64,000 nucleotides of DNA from Mytilus californianus (Eukaryota > Mollusca > Bivalvia > Mytilida > Mytilidae), in contig NW_026262659.1 of assembly GCF_021869535.1 (NCBI RefSeq), forward strand, positions 10,230,001 through 10,294,000. The letters are read 5' to 3'. The translations under genes were made by a program, and so were the position numbers. The notes beneath the pieces are model-generated. The model had not been told where the DNA came from. It did not search any database and worked only from the letters and a program-made list of their open reading frames with translations. Of the stretch, positions 1-10,021 are shown one piece after another; the stretch's first letter is position 1, and each line of letters opens with the position of its first letter.

Positions 1-610
1 TGTTTGATATTCTGCAATCTATATAGCTTTAGTAGATACTATCGCAAGTTGTTATATATGCATTTATGTATGTAAAATGTAAAAGTAATAAAACATAAAT
101 ACATGTATATATATAATCATAAATTTAACGATTTTTGTCGAGCCTGCGACTTCTATCGCAGAAAGCTCGACATAAGCATAGTGATCCGGCGGCGGCGGCG
201 GTGTTAACTTACTACTTAAAAGCTTTATATTTAAGAAGGTATAAGACCTGGATGCTTCATACTTTGTATATAGATGCCTTATGTTATGAAGTTTCCGTCT
301 GTCTTATGTCCATTGTCCTTGACCTCATTTTCATGGTTCAGTGACTACTTGAAGAAAAAAAACAATTTATGTAATGTTAATTTCTCTCTTATTATGAGTA
401 ATATGATAACTATATTTAGTATGTGCTTACCTTGCAAGGTCCTCATGCCTGTCAGACAGTTTTCATCTGACCTCGACCTCATTTCATGGATCAGTGAACA
501 AGGTTATGAAGTTTCCGTCTGTCTTATGTCCATTGTCCTTGACCTCATTTACAATTTGCGATAGTATCTACTAAAGCTATATATAGATGTCCATTGCAGA
601 ATATCAAACA
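1..610. mobile_element. Small TIR element at window edge, enclosing tandem-core repeat
   Basis: The first ~50 bases (TGTTTGATATTCTGCAAT...) recur inverted at 556-610 (...ATTGCAGAATATCAAACA), with one ~8-base length difference between the arms. The interior (130-560) is a different repeat: a hairpin with arms TCGAGCCTGCGA and TCGCAGAAAGCTCGA, a GGC triplet run, then two units containing CCTTGACCTCATTT. This is the same family, in opposite orientation, as the element near 57.3-58.8 kb. No transposase frame is present. The left target duplication cannot be tested because the element begins at base 1. Either a non-autonomous DNA transposon captured the tandem-core repeat, or this family has its own inverted ends; I favour capture. 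Confidence 0.6.
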
Positions 611-613
611 TGC

Positions 614-743
614 TTTCCTATCATAACGTATAGACTACTTTAATTATCTAATTACTACCACAATTTGGTATTATTATATTTCCTATCATAACGTATAGAC
701 TACTTTATTTATCTAATCACTACCACAATTTGATATTAATAAG
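614..743. repeat. 65-bp direct tandem duplication (two copies)
   Basis: Two adjacent copies begin TTTCCTATCATAACGTATAG at 614 and 679, differing at only a few bases. No coding content. 744-1090 holds no recognisable gene; two short segments around 855 and 885 share CAAATGTGACG(T/C)CACTTTG, another local duplication. Confidence 0.75.
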
Positions 744-1089
744 TATTGTAATTTTCATTGTTATTAATAAATGTAATGTCAGTATTACAAATCTAATCTT
801 GAATCAATCCTAATCCTATCTTATTACTGGGAAGTATTTTTTTACAAATTCAAATGTGACGTCACTTTGTGTGTTTTTTTAGAATTTCAAATGTGACGCC
901 ACTTTGTGCTTTGAGGCTTTGGCTAACTCGGCTGTGTATTTTTATGTGTTGGATTAAGTTGTTTTATGAAATGTATCCGTCTTTATTCTGTAGTTAGTCC
1001 CCACTTCGGTTTTATCATGTTTATCTATTATATAGTCATTTTATAAAATTAACTGTTTGCAAAATTATAAATTATTCCAAATAATAAGG

Positions 1090-2050
1090 ATGTTCTTGTC
1101 CCAGGCAGAAAACCCTGGCCGTGTTAGGCGCAATTTTTTGGAAGTTTTGGTCCTCGGTGCTCTTCAACTTTGTACTTGTTTTGGCTTTCAAACTTTTTTC
1201 ATCTGAGCGTCACTGGTTGGTCTTGTGTGGACGAGACGCACGTCTGGCGTATTGAATTTTAAGCCTAGTACCTTTTGTTAGCTATTATTCGTGTGTTTCT
1301 TTGTCCTATATGTTCTCCCATTTATTTGTTTTGTGGTCCTGTCATGTGATGTTGTCGTTTTGGTGTTGTGTTTGACGTTGCCATAAAAGCGGGAGATTTT
1401 ACATGCCACAAAACCAGGATCAACCCACCATTTTTTTTCTTAAAATGTCCTGTACCAAGTCAGGAAAATGGCCATTGTTTTATTATAGTTCGTTTCTGTG
1501 TGTGTTATATTTTAATGTTGTGTTTTTGTTGTGTCGTTGTTCTCCTCTTATATTTGATGCGTTTCCCTCAGTTTTAGTTTGTAACCCGGATTTGTTTTTA
1601 TCTCTATCGATTTATGAGTTTCGAACAGCGGTATACTACTGTTGCCTTTATTTAAGTTTTCGTGGTCAAATCCATATATCAGATGCTATAAGCAATAGGT
1701 CTACTATATTTGGTGTACGGAATGATTGTAAGGTGTACATGTCCAACTGGCAGGGTTCATCTGACCTTGACTGACCTCATTTTCATGGTTCAGTGCTCAG
1801 TGTTAAGTTTTTGTGTTTTGGTCTGTTTATCTTAAACTATAAGCATTAAGTCAACTATATTTGGTGTATGGAATGATTGTAAGGTGTACATGTATTTCCG
1901 GTTTGGTTTATCTGACCTTGGTCTCATTTTCTTGGATCATATTAAGTTTATGTGATACTTGTAGTAAAGCTTTATATTTAGGACTATCAACATAAAATCA
2001 ATGATCAGTAAAGCAAGCGAGACATTTCAGCGTGTGCACTCTTGTTAACA
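1090..2050 (+). repeat. Composite of dispersed bivalve repeats
   Basis: 1090-1630 resembles abundant mussel dispersed repeats: it holds CTGAGCGTCACTGGTTGG, ACGAGACGCACGTCTGGCG and an ACCAGGATCAACCCACCA segment. From about 1660 to 1990 there are two ~150 bp units (GTCTACTATATTTGGTGTA near 1698, GTCAACTATATTTGGTGTA near 1850), each followed by a CTGACCTTG or CTCATTTTC block. These are diverged, inverted copies of the 147 bp core at 57.3-58.8 kb. The short open frames here are not supported as genes. Family recognition is from memory of bivalve sequence, not from a search. Confidence 0.55.
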
Positions 2051-2289
2051 TAATTACTGTGCTTATTCAGTACGCTTTGCCTAGCACAATAACAATAGCT
2101 AAATAAGTTTTACCAAACTGCAGTTGGAAACACCTCTACAAACTGGTCAATTGGTGAAACATTTAAGCTCATTGCTTTAGTGAAAGGTTGTTAATATGCA
2201 ATGGAAAACCTAATGCTTTCCATCCATATTTAGTATGTCTGTTTGTTTTGTCCACACATTGTTGTCAATATAATGGAATATTATGCGAC

Positions 2290-2560
2290 TGTCATATAAG
2301 TGAGAGGTTTAGCTAGCTATAAAACCAGGTTTAATCCACAATTTTCTACATCAGAAAATGTCTGTTCCAAGTCAGGAATATAACAGTTGTTGTCCATTCG
2401 TTTGATGTGTTTGAGCTTTTGATTTTGCCTTTCGATTAGGGACTTTCCGTTTTGAATTTTCCTGGGAGTTTGTTATTTTTGTTATTTTACTTTTTATGTA
2501 CTGTCTGCGTAAAGAAATTAAAATAAAATAATCACCTACATTGTACTTTATTATAAGGAA
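2290..2560 (+). repeat. Dispersed repeat, inverted copy at 20.6 kb
   Basis: The segment holds AGCTAGCTATAAAACCAGGT, then GAAAATGTCTGTTCCAAGTC, TTTGAGCTTTTGATTTTGCC and GGACTTTCCGTTTTGAATTT. The same order of blocks is found reverse-complemented at about 20590-20790, so the two LTR elements are bracketed by opposite copies of one family. No coding function seen. Confidence 0.65.
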
Positions 2561-2659
2561 CACTGTTTTAAAAAATGTTGACTTGGATATTTAAGTCTCT
2601 ATCTTATTGACATTTTATAAGTTGTTAGTTCTAAACATTGTTTTATTGTTTTATTTTAA

Positions 2660-3457
2660 TGTGACCAGGTGGAATAAGGCATAGATGAATTGAATGCAGA
2701 ACGTTCAAATACTTTATTATGTACTATAAAGAAGGCAACGACAGATCTGAAATATACAGATAATGACAAATAAATATAACTTTACAAATAAATGCATATG
2801 AATATATCATTTTGTAGCAAATAATGTATATTATGTTTAATTACACTATTGCAAATAAATAATAATAATGCAAAACTAGTTAAATGACAACTCTGAATGT
2901 AAACAATTTGTTAATTAATGCTAATGAAAACTGTTCACTAAAGTAAGTTGAGAATACGTCTCAATAAAATACTATACAACATTGAAAGTTTATTACAGGT
3001 AAAAAAGAAAATATAAAGTTTGAAATACAATTAGCAAAGTAAATGAAACTAAATAAAATATTTAAGACAAGAACTTTTAACCATAGATTAATTTGAAAAA
3101 CCCTTAAACTATAAATTCCTTATAATGCTGGCTACGGCTCATAGTGTTGTTTCTTGTGTTACTTATTCTGCATTGACAATATAGTTAAAAATTACAGTAT
3201 ATATAGTCAAAAGGTGAACTGTCAAACTGGCCAGAACCAGATAAAACAACTATTAAGAAAAGTAATTTGTCCAATAGCCAGTGGTGAGTAAATATCAAAG
3301 AGCCTAGATAGAGTATTTGGATTCATTGAACCATATAATACAAATATATGTTCAATATAGTAAGATCATTATAATATAGAGTAAATAGATATAAACGAAG
3401 TACAAAGTTGGGAATAATATCAAATAGATAATTTGTATATAAATGAACTTGTCCACA
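2660..3457 (-). repeat. 3' LTR of the Gypsy element
   Basis: A 798 bp direct repeat, begin TG, end CA, identical in length to 9050-9847. Differences from the other LTR: two adjacent bases in the GTTGAGAATACG/GTTGACCATACG segment, and one each in ATAAATTCCT, TTTCTTGTGTT and AAAACAACTATT. It is very AT-rich. Confidence 0.95.
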
Positions 3458-3520
3458 TACTCCCCAGCTAAGTTTTAATCGTCTCGATAATGCAAATATT
3501 TATATCCACATACTCCCTTT
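3452..3520 (-). other. Polypurine tract region, boundary motif duplicated
   Basis: On the sense (minus) strand the 3' LTR is preceded by CTGGGGAGTA. The 13 bases TCCACATACTCCC occur at 3452-3464 across the LTR boundary and again at 3505-3517, the second with a better purine run on the sense strand (AAAGGGAGTA). One of them should be the plus-strand primer; the duplication could be a second priming site or a relic of an earlier boundary. Confidence 0.55.
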
Positions 3521-3591
3521 ACTATCATAATAAATAACACAAAAATAAGACACAAACATGTAAATATGTACAACTAATGTCCTGAATGAAT

Positions 3592-5607
3592 TTACTTAGA
3601 CATAAATTTTGAATTTGGAAGTCTATTTGGATTTGTATGTTTCCCTGCAGTTGTTCTAGTTGTTCTTCTGGGTATAAACATATCATCTGAACTGTCTGAG
3701 TCACTGCTGTTATTATCCACAGATTGTTGTATATTACATTTAACGACATCACGACGATTCAAAGTTCTAGAAACACCAGCACCATCACTAGGTTCTACAG
3801 TAACAGTATTTTCTGACAAACGTACGACAAGGTAAACAGTTGAGCTCCAAGTGTCTTGTATTTTATTTCGTCCACGTACAACACGGTTTCTGATATAAAC
3901 TTTATCACCGACACAAATTTCAGGATTAAAACGTTTCTGATCATGTACAGTCTTACGGTATTCAGCACTATCTTTTGTCTGCTCCCCAGCTTTTTCGTAA
4001 GCATATCGTAAACGATTCTGATGTGCAATAATCCATTCATCTAACGATTCATGAGTTTCATTAGTCTGATTTGTTCCAAGTAAAAAGTCAATTGGCAATT
4101 TAGGACTACGACCAAACATTAGATAATAAGGACTATAACCTGTTGTTGAGTTCTGTGACACATTGTACGAAAAGATAAGTTCCGGTAAATACTGTGGCCA
4201 ATGTTTTTTTTTATCAAGAGAAAGTGATTTCAGAAGATTGTGTAGTGTTCTATTAAAGCGTTCACATTGTGCATTTCCTTCTGGATGATACGGTGTAGTT
4301 CGAGATCTACCAATTAGGTACAATTTACAAAGCTGACAAATAACATCAGATTCAAAATTCCGACCTTGATCGGAGTGTAGACGCTCTGGTACTCCATACA
4401 CACAAAACCATTCAGTCAACAATACATTAGCAACAGTGTCTGCTTTCTGGTCTTTCGTAGGTACTGCACGGGTAAATTTAGTAAAAATATCAGTAATAAC
4501 AAGTACATTTTCTTTTCCATGTGCTGGTTCAAGTACAGTAAAATCAATTGCAAGTATTTGCAATGGCCTGTTAGCTATCAAATGCCCCATAGCTGGTCTT
4601 ATAGCTGGTTGCGGCATTTTAGAAACAATACAACGTTCACATTTCTTACAATAATCCTTAATATGATTAAACATACCCGGCCAATAACATCTGATTCGAA
4701 CATTAGTGAAAGTACGCTCAATTCCTTGATGTTCTAACTTATCATGACAGTTATCCAACACTTTGTTCCGTAACACGACAGGTAATATCAACTGTTTCAA
4801 CTGACCATGATTCGGATCAATGATTACTCTATAAATCAAACCATCTTCAACTTCAATGCGGTCCCACTGACGTAATAATGTTACCAACGGCTTATCAAAT
4901 TTCCGATGCTCCGATCTCAAAGGTTTACGTTTAGTGTTCCATTTTTCAATAAATTTACCAACCACAGGATCTCGTTTTTGTAAGTCCTTAATATCAAGTC
5001 TATCTAAAGAAGGTAAAGTTACAAAAGATTCCTCTGTATAAACTGATTTTGTTGGCACAGACTGTATATTTGATGCTAAGTCATTGGGTACAACAGTTCC
5101 TGCAGCAAATGTTTGAAGTAGATTTTTGACATCCTCAGATTTCGAAAGTTCAATTTTATCGTGCATACGTGATAAAGCATCAGCATTGCTGTTATGTTTG
5201 GCTTGTCTATATTTAACATCAAAATTAAAAACTGCTAATTTTGACAACCATCTTTGTTCATGTGCACTAAGTTTCGATGTTTGTAGATAACACAACGGAT
5301 TATTGTCTGTATACACTGTAAATTTTGATCCAAGTAAATAATCTCTAAATTTTTCAGTAATTGCCCAAGTTAAAGCTAAGAGTTTTAATTTTCTGGAACT
5401 ATAATTATCCATATTACGCTCATTTGGTCTTAAAGCACGACTAGCATACGCAACAACACGCAATTGTCCATCGACATATTGTGACAAAACAGCACCTAAT
5501 CCTTGCATACTTGCATCAGTTTCTAAAATAAACGGTTCATCAAACTTTGCATAACTCAATACTGGAGCAGTTACTAAGTGTTCTTTCAGAGTATCGAAAG
5601 CAGTCTG
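3592..5607 (-). pseudogene. pol: Gypsy pol, C-terminal part: RNase H and integrase
   Basis: Continues the pol frame after the TGA at 5608-5610, about 671 codons. It starts in the RT/RNase H connection. RNase H follows (first acidic residue in ETDAS, then TDNNPL and SNADALSR). The integrase zinc finger (HDKLEH...CKKCERC) comes next, then the catalytic core with DFTVLEP, HSDQGRNF and CERFNRTL. Spacing from the second Asp to the Glu is exactly 35 residues (DD35E). The C-terminus has a basic, Ser/Asp-rich tail and no chromodomain that I can recognise. All catalytic residues looked for are present, so the only visible lesion is the upstream stop. It is a separate open frame only because of that stop, not an independent gene. 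Confidence 0.9.
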
Positions 5608-7542
5608 TCAATCACTAGTCCATTCCTTTCCAAATAATTTTCGTGGATGAGGGGTAAATTTTTGAGCTAATTTGTGTAAAGGTCCTGCAATCTTGCTGAA
5701 TCCCTGTGTAAATCGACGGTAATATCCTGCTAAACCTAAGAATGACTTTAACTTTTTAACTGTTGTAGGTATTTCAAAATCTTGAACTGCACTGATTTTA
5801 TCTGGATCGGTTTGAATTCCTTCATCTGAAACAACGTGACCCAAATAACGGACTTCTCGTTTAAAGAAATGACATTTCGAAGGTCTCAGTTTTAAACCAT
5901 GTTCCCGTAATCTCTTGAAAACAACTTCTAAACGTTTCAAATGTTCTTCAATATTGGCGGAGTAGACAATAATATCATCTAAAAAGACTAACAAAATGTT
6001 AAAAATCTCATCTCGAAAACAATGCTGCATCAAACGTTGAAATGTTGCTGGTGCATTGCATAATCCGAAGGGCATTCGTAGATATTCGTAAAGTCCAAAC
6101 GGTGTTGTAAAAGCAGTTTTCTCGATATCATCTTCATGCATCGCCACGACATTATAACCGCTAGTTAAATCCATTGTTGAAAATAATTTAGCTCCACTCA
6201 AAGCATCAAACGATTCCTCAACACGAGGTAATGGGTAAGCATCTTTGTAAGACTTCTGGTTTATTTTTCTAAAGTCCACGCACATGCGCAGAGAATTGTC
6301 TTTTTTTCTTACTAGTACGATAGGTGAAGCGTAATGACTTGTGCTTTCACGAATAATCTTGTTTTCAACTAACTTCTGTATATGTTGTTTGACTTCTTCA
6401 TACTGGTTAGGCGGAATTCGCCTATACGGTTGAACAATCGGTTCATCATCTACTGTGCGAATTTTATGTTTTACAGTTGTTGTATATCCAACATCACTAT
6501 CATTTTTCGAAAAAATATCACTATAGTTATAAAACAGTGTTTTTATTTTTTCTCTTTGCTTGGTTGTTGTTGATAAATGGCTAATATCTACAGGCATTTC
6601 AAAATCTTCTAACTTTGACAAATTCACATCAGTTTCTGCACAATACGCAATATCATGAATATAAATTTCATCTGTATGTCCAGTTCGTATAAATTCAACA
6701 TGTCCTCTATCATGGTTTTCTACATCACCTTTCAATAAAATACCAACTCTAGTTCTTGGAGCAAGCCATATATCGTCATCTCCAATATTAGCAACTCTAA
6801 AAGTTAAACGTCCATTTCGAACAGTAACAAACGTATGTACAACAATAGAAGTAGAAGGTAAGTGTCCACTAGTGTGTAAAGGTTTAACAACAGCATCATA
6901 CAATCTCGGTAAATTCGGCCCAGTTCCATTTAAAATAGTCACAGAATTTGCAGGAATACGAACTGGTGAATTCGAGCAAAGTTTAATAAATCCAATAGTA
7001 TTACAATGTTCATTTTTGTCACAAGCTTTAAAAAGTTCTCTAAGTTTAAAATTTTCTGCTATTTCGGTAACTTCTTCTGGATACTGGTTCCCATAATCTT
7101 GTTGCAAAAGTTTTTTACATAAGCTAATAACGTTCATTCCCAAAAGTCCAGGGACATTTTCTTTTCTCATACGGGTATAACTGTCAATAGGATCCTTCAC
7201 AATCAAAACACCTCTGTTTGGCAAACGTTGCCCCATAATGTCAATATCTACTTCAACATATCCTATATACGGTATACAAATTCCATTTGCCCCTTTCAGA
7301 TTAAACGTTATATCAGTTTGTAGCTCCGTACACCTCCTCAGAAAACGGTTATAAAACGACTCTGTAACTGTTGTAACAGTTGACCCAGTATCTACTAGAC
7401 AGTTAACTTTAAATCCTGCAAAGTAAGCACTAACTGTTGGACATTTACCCACTAAACGATCAGCTTGTATTGAGTCCATATGATTATCATCTACAATGGG
7501 ACTCTTCACGGCAGACGCTACTCGTTTCCCGACTTCTTTGAA
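5608..7542 (-). pseudogene. pol: Gypsy pol, N-terminal part: protease and reverse transcriptase
   Basis: The frame opens after a TAA at 7543-7545 and overlaps the gag end, in the -1 frame relative to gag. Counting from the GTG codon at 7509, the aspartic protease signature VDTGS lies at residues 39-43. The reverse transcriptase follows with SPIVLVRKKD, RMPFGLCNAPATFQ, the catalytic FLDD near 509-512 and YLGHVVS. The frame stops at TGA 5608-5610, just after KEWTSD, where Gypsy proteins normally continue into RNase H; the downstream frame is in the same phase. It is therefore one nonsense substitution, not a frameshift. With no good AUG at the frame's start, expression is expected as a Gag-Pol fusion through the slip site at 7524-7530. 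Confidence 0.92.
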
Positions 7543-8513
7543 TTAACAACTGGACAGTCTACAATCTTGTGACCTGGCTTATTACATCCAAAACATAACA
7601 ACGTACGTCGTTGTGGTTCGAACCTATTGTATCTACTGTTATAATTTGACGACTGTTGCTTTGAATTCATGATCTTCGTTAATGTTTCAATTTGTTCACT
7701 TTGTTTCTGGACAATACCCAATAACTGGTTGAATTTTTCGGATTGTTCACTACTACTGTCAGTTTTATCCTTACTAGCGCACACATCAGCTGTAGGTTCT
7801 TCTGGTACAGTATCAGTTGTTTCACTTTTCGTCTTTGTGTTATATCTTTTATCTGTATATTCTTCCTCCTCGGACCACATAATAGCTTCTTCACGTAAAT
7901 CCAAAAACGGCATATGAGGTTGTGCACGAACTATTTGTTTCAGATGCTTTCTTAAGTAACTGTCTTGTACATTTTGTGAAAATTGGTCGCATAATGTTTT
8001 CTCTTTATTAGGCATCCAAGTAGAATCTTTAATTGTAATTTTACTCATTAAATCCATTAACACATATGAATATTCTCTGAGCGATTCATTTGGCTTTTGC
8101 ACACGATCCAAAAAATTCTTCTGTAGTTTGGTAATATTATCCTTTACACCAAAGGCATCTTGTAAAATTTCTAAAATTTGATCTGGACTTTGTCGTACTA
8201 GATGAGAACGATATTTCACTTCATCTTTAGCAGAACCTTCAAGTTGTAAATATATAAAATCCGCTCGTTCTTGACGGGACATCTCACGTGAATGTAGCAC
8301 AGTATTAACATCTTCAATCCAATCTTCAACTGGAAAATTATACCCGGAAAACTTCGGAACCTTTCTATCTTTCTGTACATATACAACATTCTTTTTATTC
8401 GGTGCTTTTTTCACTTCATTTTCACCACCAGATTTCCAAGACATTTCTTTAATACTATTCTGTAATTCATTCACTTGCTTTTGTAAAGACTTACAAGTAG
8501 GATGACTTGCCAT
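7518..8513 (-). CDS. gag: Gypsy Gag polyprotein
   Basis: 331 residues, starting at the first ATG after the leader (CAT at 8511-8513 on the plus strand). The N-terminal third contains a heptad-like segment (LQKQVNELQNSIKEM). The middle has the retrotransposon Gag fold pattern (VPKFSGYNFPVEDWIEDV, then LQLEGSAKDEV). Near the C-terminus is one CCHC zinc knuckle, CFGCNKPGHKIVDC (C-x2-C-x4-H-x4-C), that would bind element RNA. The frame is intact and ends two codons past the slip heptamer. It should form the capsid of the retrotransposon particle; there is no sign of host co-option. Confidence 0.93.
   Translation of the reverse strand: MASHPTCKSLQKQVNELQNSIKEMSWKSGGENEVKKAPNKKNVVYVQKDRKVPKFSGYNFPVEDWIEDVNTVLHSREMSRQERADFIYLQLEGSAKDEVKYRSHLVRQSPDQILEILQDAFGVKDNITKLQKNFLDRVQKPNESLREYSYVLMDLMSKITIKDSTWMPNKEKTLCDQFSQNVQDSYLRKHLKQIVRAQPHMPFLDLREEAIMWSEEEEYTDKRYNTKTKSETTDTVPEEPTADVCASKDKTDSSSEQSEKFNQLLGIVQKQSEQIETLTKIMNSKQQSSNYNSRYNRFEPQRRTLLCFGCNKPGHKIVDCPVVNSKKSGNE
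7524..7530 (-). promoter_or_regulatory. Putative -1 ribosomal frameshift site GGGAAAC
   Basis: On the sense strand the gag frame reads G GGA AAC GAG TAG, a perfect X XXY YYZ heptamer placed one codon before the gag stop (7518-7520). Pol is in the -1 frame and open across this point. The heptamer type is known from retroviral gag-pro junctions. Downstream, GAGTCC and GGACTC arms (extended by CAT/ATG with one bulged C) could form a stem, but the spacer is about 19 bases, longer than the usual 5-9. The slip site is therefore stronger evidence than the stem. Confidence 0.7.
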
Positions 8514-8779
8514 TATGAACTTTCAAAACTATTGAAAATTATAAAAAATACAAAAATTGCAAAAATACACAATATATAACTTCAACTCCATATTCACAAA
8601 AAGTGAATAAATGCACAACTATAATCCAGTATGAATAAAACACATAATCCAAAATGAAAAAAAAATTTACACATTTCAACATATATCACAATATCTCTCA
8701 ATATCACATATATTCCAAATACAGAAAACAGTTACTTCATCGGTCCTCATTGGTACATGGTTTCTGCACTGTTATACAT

Positions 8780-8970
8780 CTTCGTTAGTGTTCGCCTTTC
8801 AATCTCCGACAATGTTCGGTTAAGTCCGTATATATTCCAATAACACCAATAATCTCCGTCACTGGTCGGCTCCTTCTGGGGATTTCCGATCTGGTAGAAA
8901 CTCCGTCAAAGTTCGGTCAACTCCGTGGATAGCCCGATGACACACACACATCAACTTCGTAAATGTTCGG
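8780..8970 (-). repeat. Five iterated mini-hairpin motifs in the retrotransposon leader
   Basis: Within the untranslated leader (8514-9047) a 16-base motif of type CT(C/T)CGTnnnTGTTCGG occurs at 8780, 8804, 8854, 8901 and 8955. Most copies are 47-54 bases apart and belong to degenerate ~50 bp tandem units that also carry a second motif (CTCCGTnGATAnCCCG). On the sense strand each reads about CCGAACnnTnACGGAG, able to form a CCG...CGG hairpin. Position and iteration suggest an RNA signal such as packaging or dimerisation; that is inference. Confidence 0.5.
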
Positions 8971-9029
8971 CTTCCTCCGTAGATACCCCGCTCAGCCGTC
9001 TGATGGAATGTCAGCAATCATTGCCTTCT

Positions 9030-9047
9030 GGTTTGTCGACGACGCCA
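9030..9047 (-). other. Primer binding site of the Gypsy element
   Basis: On the sense strand the 5' LTR end is followed by TA and then TGGCGTCGTCGACAAAC. It begins TGG, as expected for pairing with the CCA end of a tRNA. I cannot name the tRNA from the sequence alone. Confidence 0.6.
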
Positions 9048-9049
9048 TA

Positions 9050-9847
9050 TGTGACCAGGTGGAATAAGGCATAGATGAATTGAATGCAGAACGTTCAAAT
9101 ACTTTATTATGTACTATAAAGAAGGCAACGACAGATCTGAAATATACAGATAATGACAAATAAATATAACTTTACAAATAAATGCATATGAATATATCAT
9201 TTTGTAGCAAATAATGTATATTATGTTTAATTACACTATTGCAAATAAATAATAATAATGCAAAACTAGTTAAATGACAACTCTGAATGTAAACAATTTG
9301 TTAATTAATGCTAATGAAAACTGTTCACTAAAGTAAGTTGACCATACGTCTCAATAAAATACTATACAACATTGAAAGTTTATTACAGGTAAAAAAGAAA
9401 ATATAAAGTTTGAAATACAATTAGCAAAGTAAATGAAACTAAATAAAATATTTAAGACAAGAACTTTTAACCATAGATTAATTTGAAAAACCCTTAAACT
9501 ATAAATACCTTATAATGCTGGCTACGGCTCATAGTGTTGTTTCTGGTGTTACTTATTCTGCATTGACAATATAGTTAAAAATTACAGTATATATAGTCAA
9601 AAGGTGAACTGTCAAACTGGCCAGAACCAGATAAAACACCTATTAAGAAAAGTAATTTGTCCAATAGCCAGTGGTGAGTAAATATCAAAGAGCCTAGATA
9701 GAGTATTTGGATTCATTGAACCATATAATACAAATATATGTTCAATATAGTAAGATCATTATAATATAGAGTAAATAGATATAAACGAAGTACAAAGTTG
9801 GGAATAATATCAAATAGATAATTTGTATATAAATGAACTTGTCCACA
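9050..9847 (-). repeat. 5' LTR of the Gypsy element
   Basis: A 798 bp copy matching 2660-3457 except at five positions. On the minus strand this is the promoter-bearing LTR; I did not find a convincing core promoter motif in such AT-rich sequence. Confidence 0.95.
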
Positions 9848-9865
9848 TTAATATAAAATATTAAA

Positions 9866-10021
9866 AAAAAACTAAAGGCAGCACCACGAACCTCACCAAA
9901 ATTGTTATCAATAATTTATTGTTCTGTTTTCCAACAAAACGTTGTTGAGTAATTCTAATTTGGATAATTTTGGAAATTGGTGACTTTTTGGTGGGGTTCG
10001 GGGTGCTGCCTTTAGTTTTTT
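9866..10021. mobile_element. Foldback element with ~33-bp inverted ends
   Basis: The left end, AAACTAAAGGCAGCACC then CGAACC and CACCAAAA, is mirrored at the right end (TTTTGGTGGGGTTCGG then GGTGCTGCCTTTAGTTTTT) with two mismatches. About 80 bp of unrelated AT-rich sequence lies between. Its outer CGAAC...CACCAAAA words also occur in the dispersed repeat at 61735-61927, so it may be built from that family. No target duplication recognised. Confidence 0.65.

Larger units (their letters stand above)
2660..9847 (-). mobile_element. Ty3/Gypsy-type LTR retrotransposon, nearly complete, young
   Basis: A 7188 bp element read on the minus strand: 5' LTR (9050-9847), primer site, leader, gag, pol, purine tract, 3' LTR (2660-3457). 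Domain order protease, reverse transcriptase, RNase H, integrase places it in Metaviridae. No envelope frame is present. The LTRs begin TGTGACCAGG and end TCCACA and differ at five positions by eye. The flanking direct repeat is TTAA (2656-2659 and 9848-9851), or TTAAT if the LTR is taken to start at GTGACC. Near-identical LTRs mean recent insertion, yet pol has one in-frame TGA at 5608-5610, so this copy is unlikely to be fully functional. Clade is not assigned. Confidence 0.95.

Noticed and set aside
135..564. Plus-strand frames near the window start
   Set aside because: They are readings of the tandem-core repeat; the same peptide appears from the inverted copy at 58.6 kb.
1403..1774. 123-residue open frame
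   Set aside because: Composed of dispersed repeat sequence, without domain or splice context.
2656..2660. Five-base target duplication TTAAT for the Gypsy element
   Set aside because: Fits only if the LTR starts GTG; the TG...CA rule favours a four-base TTAA, so it is kept only as an alternative.
3592..9047. Envelope gene or endogenous retrovirus
   Set aside because: Integrase is followed directly by the purine tract and LTR; no third large frame or membrane-type protein.
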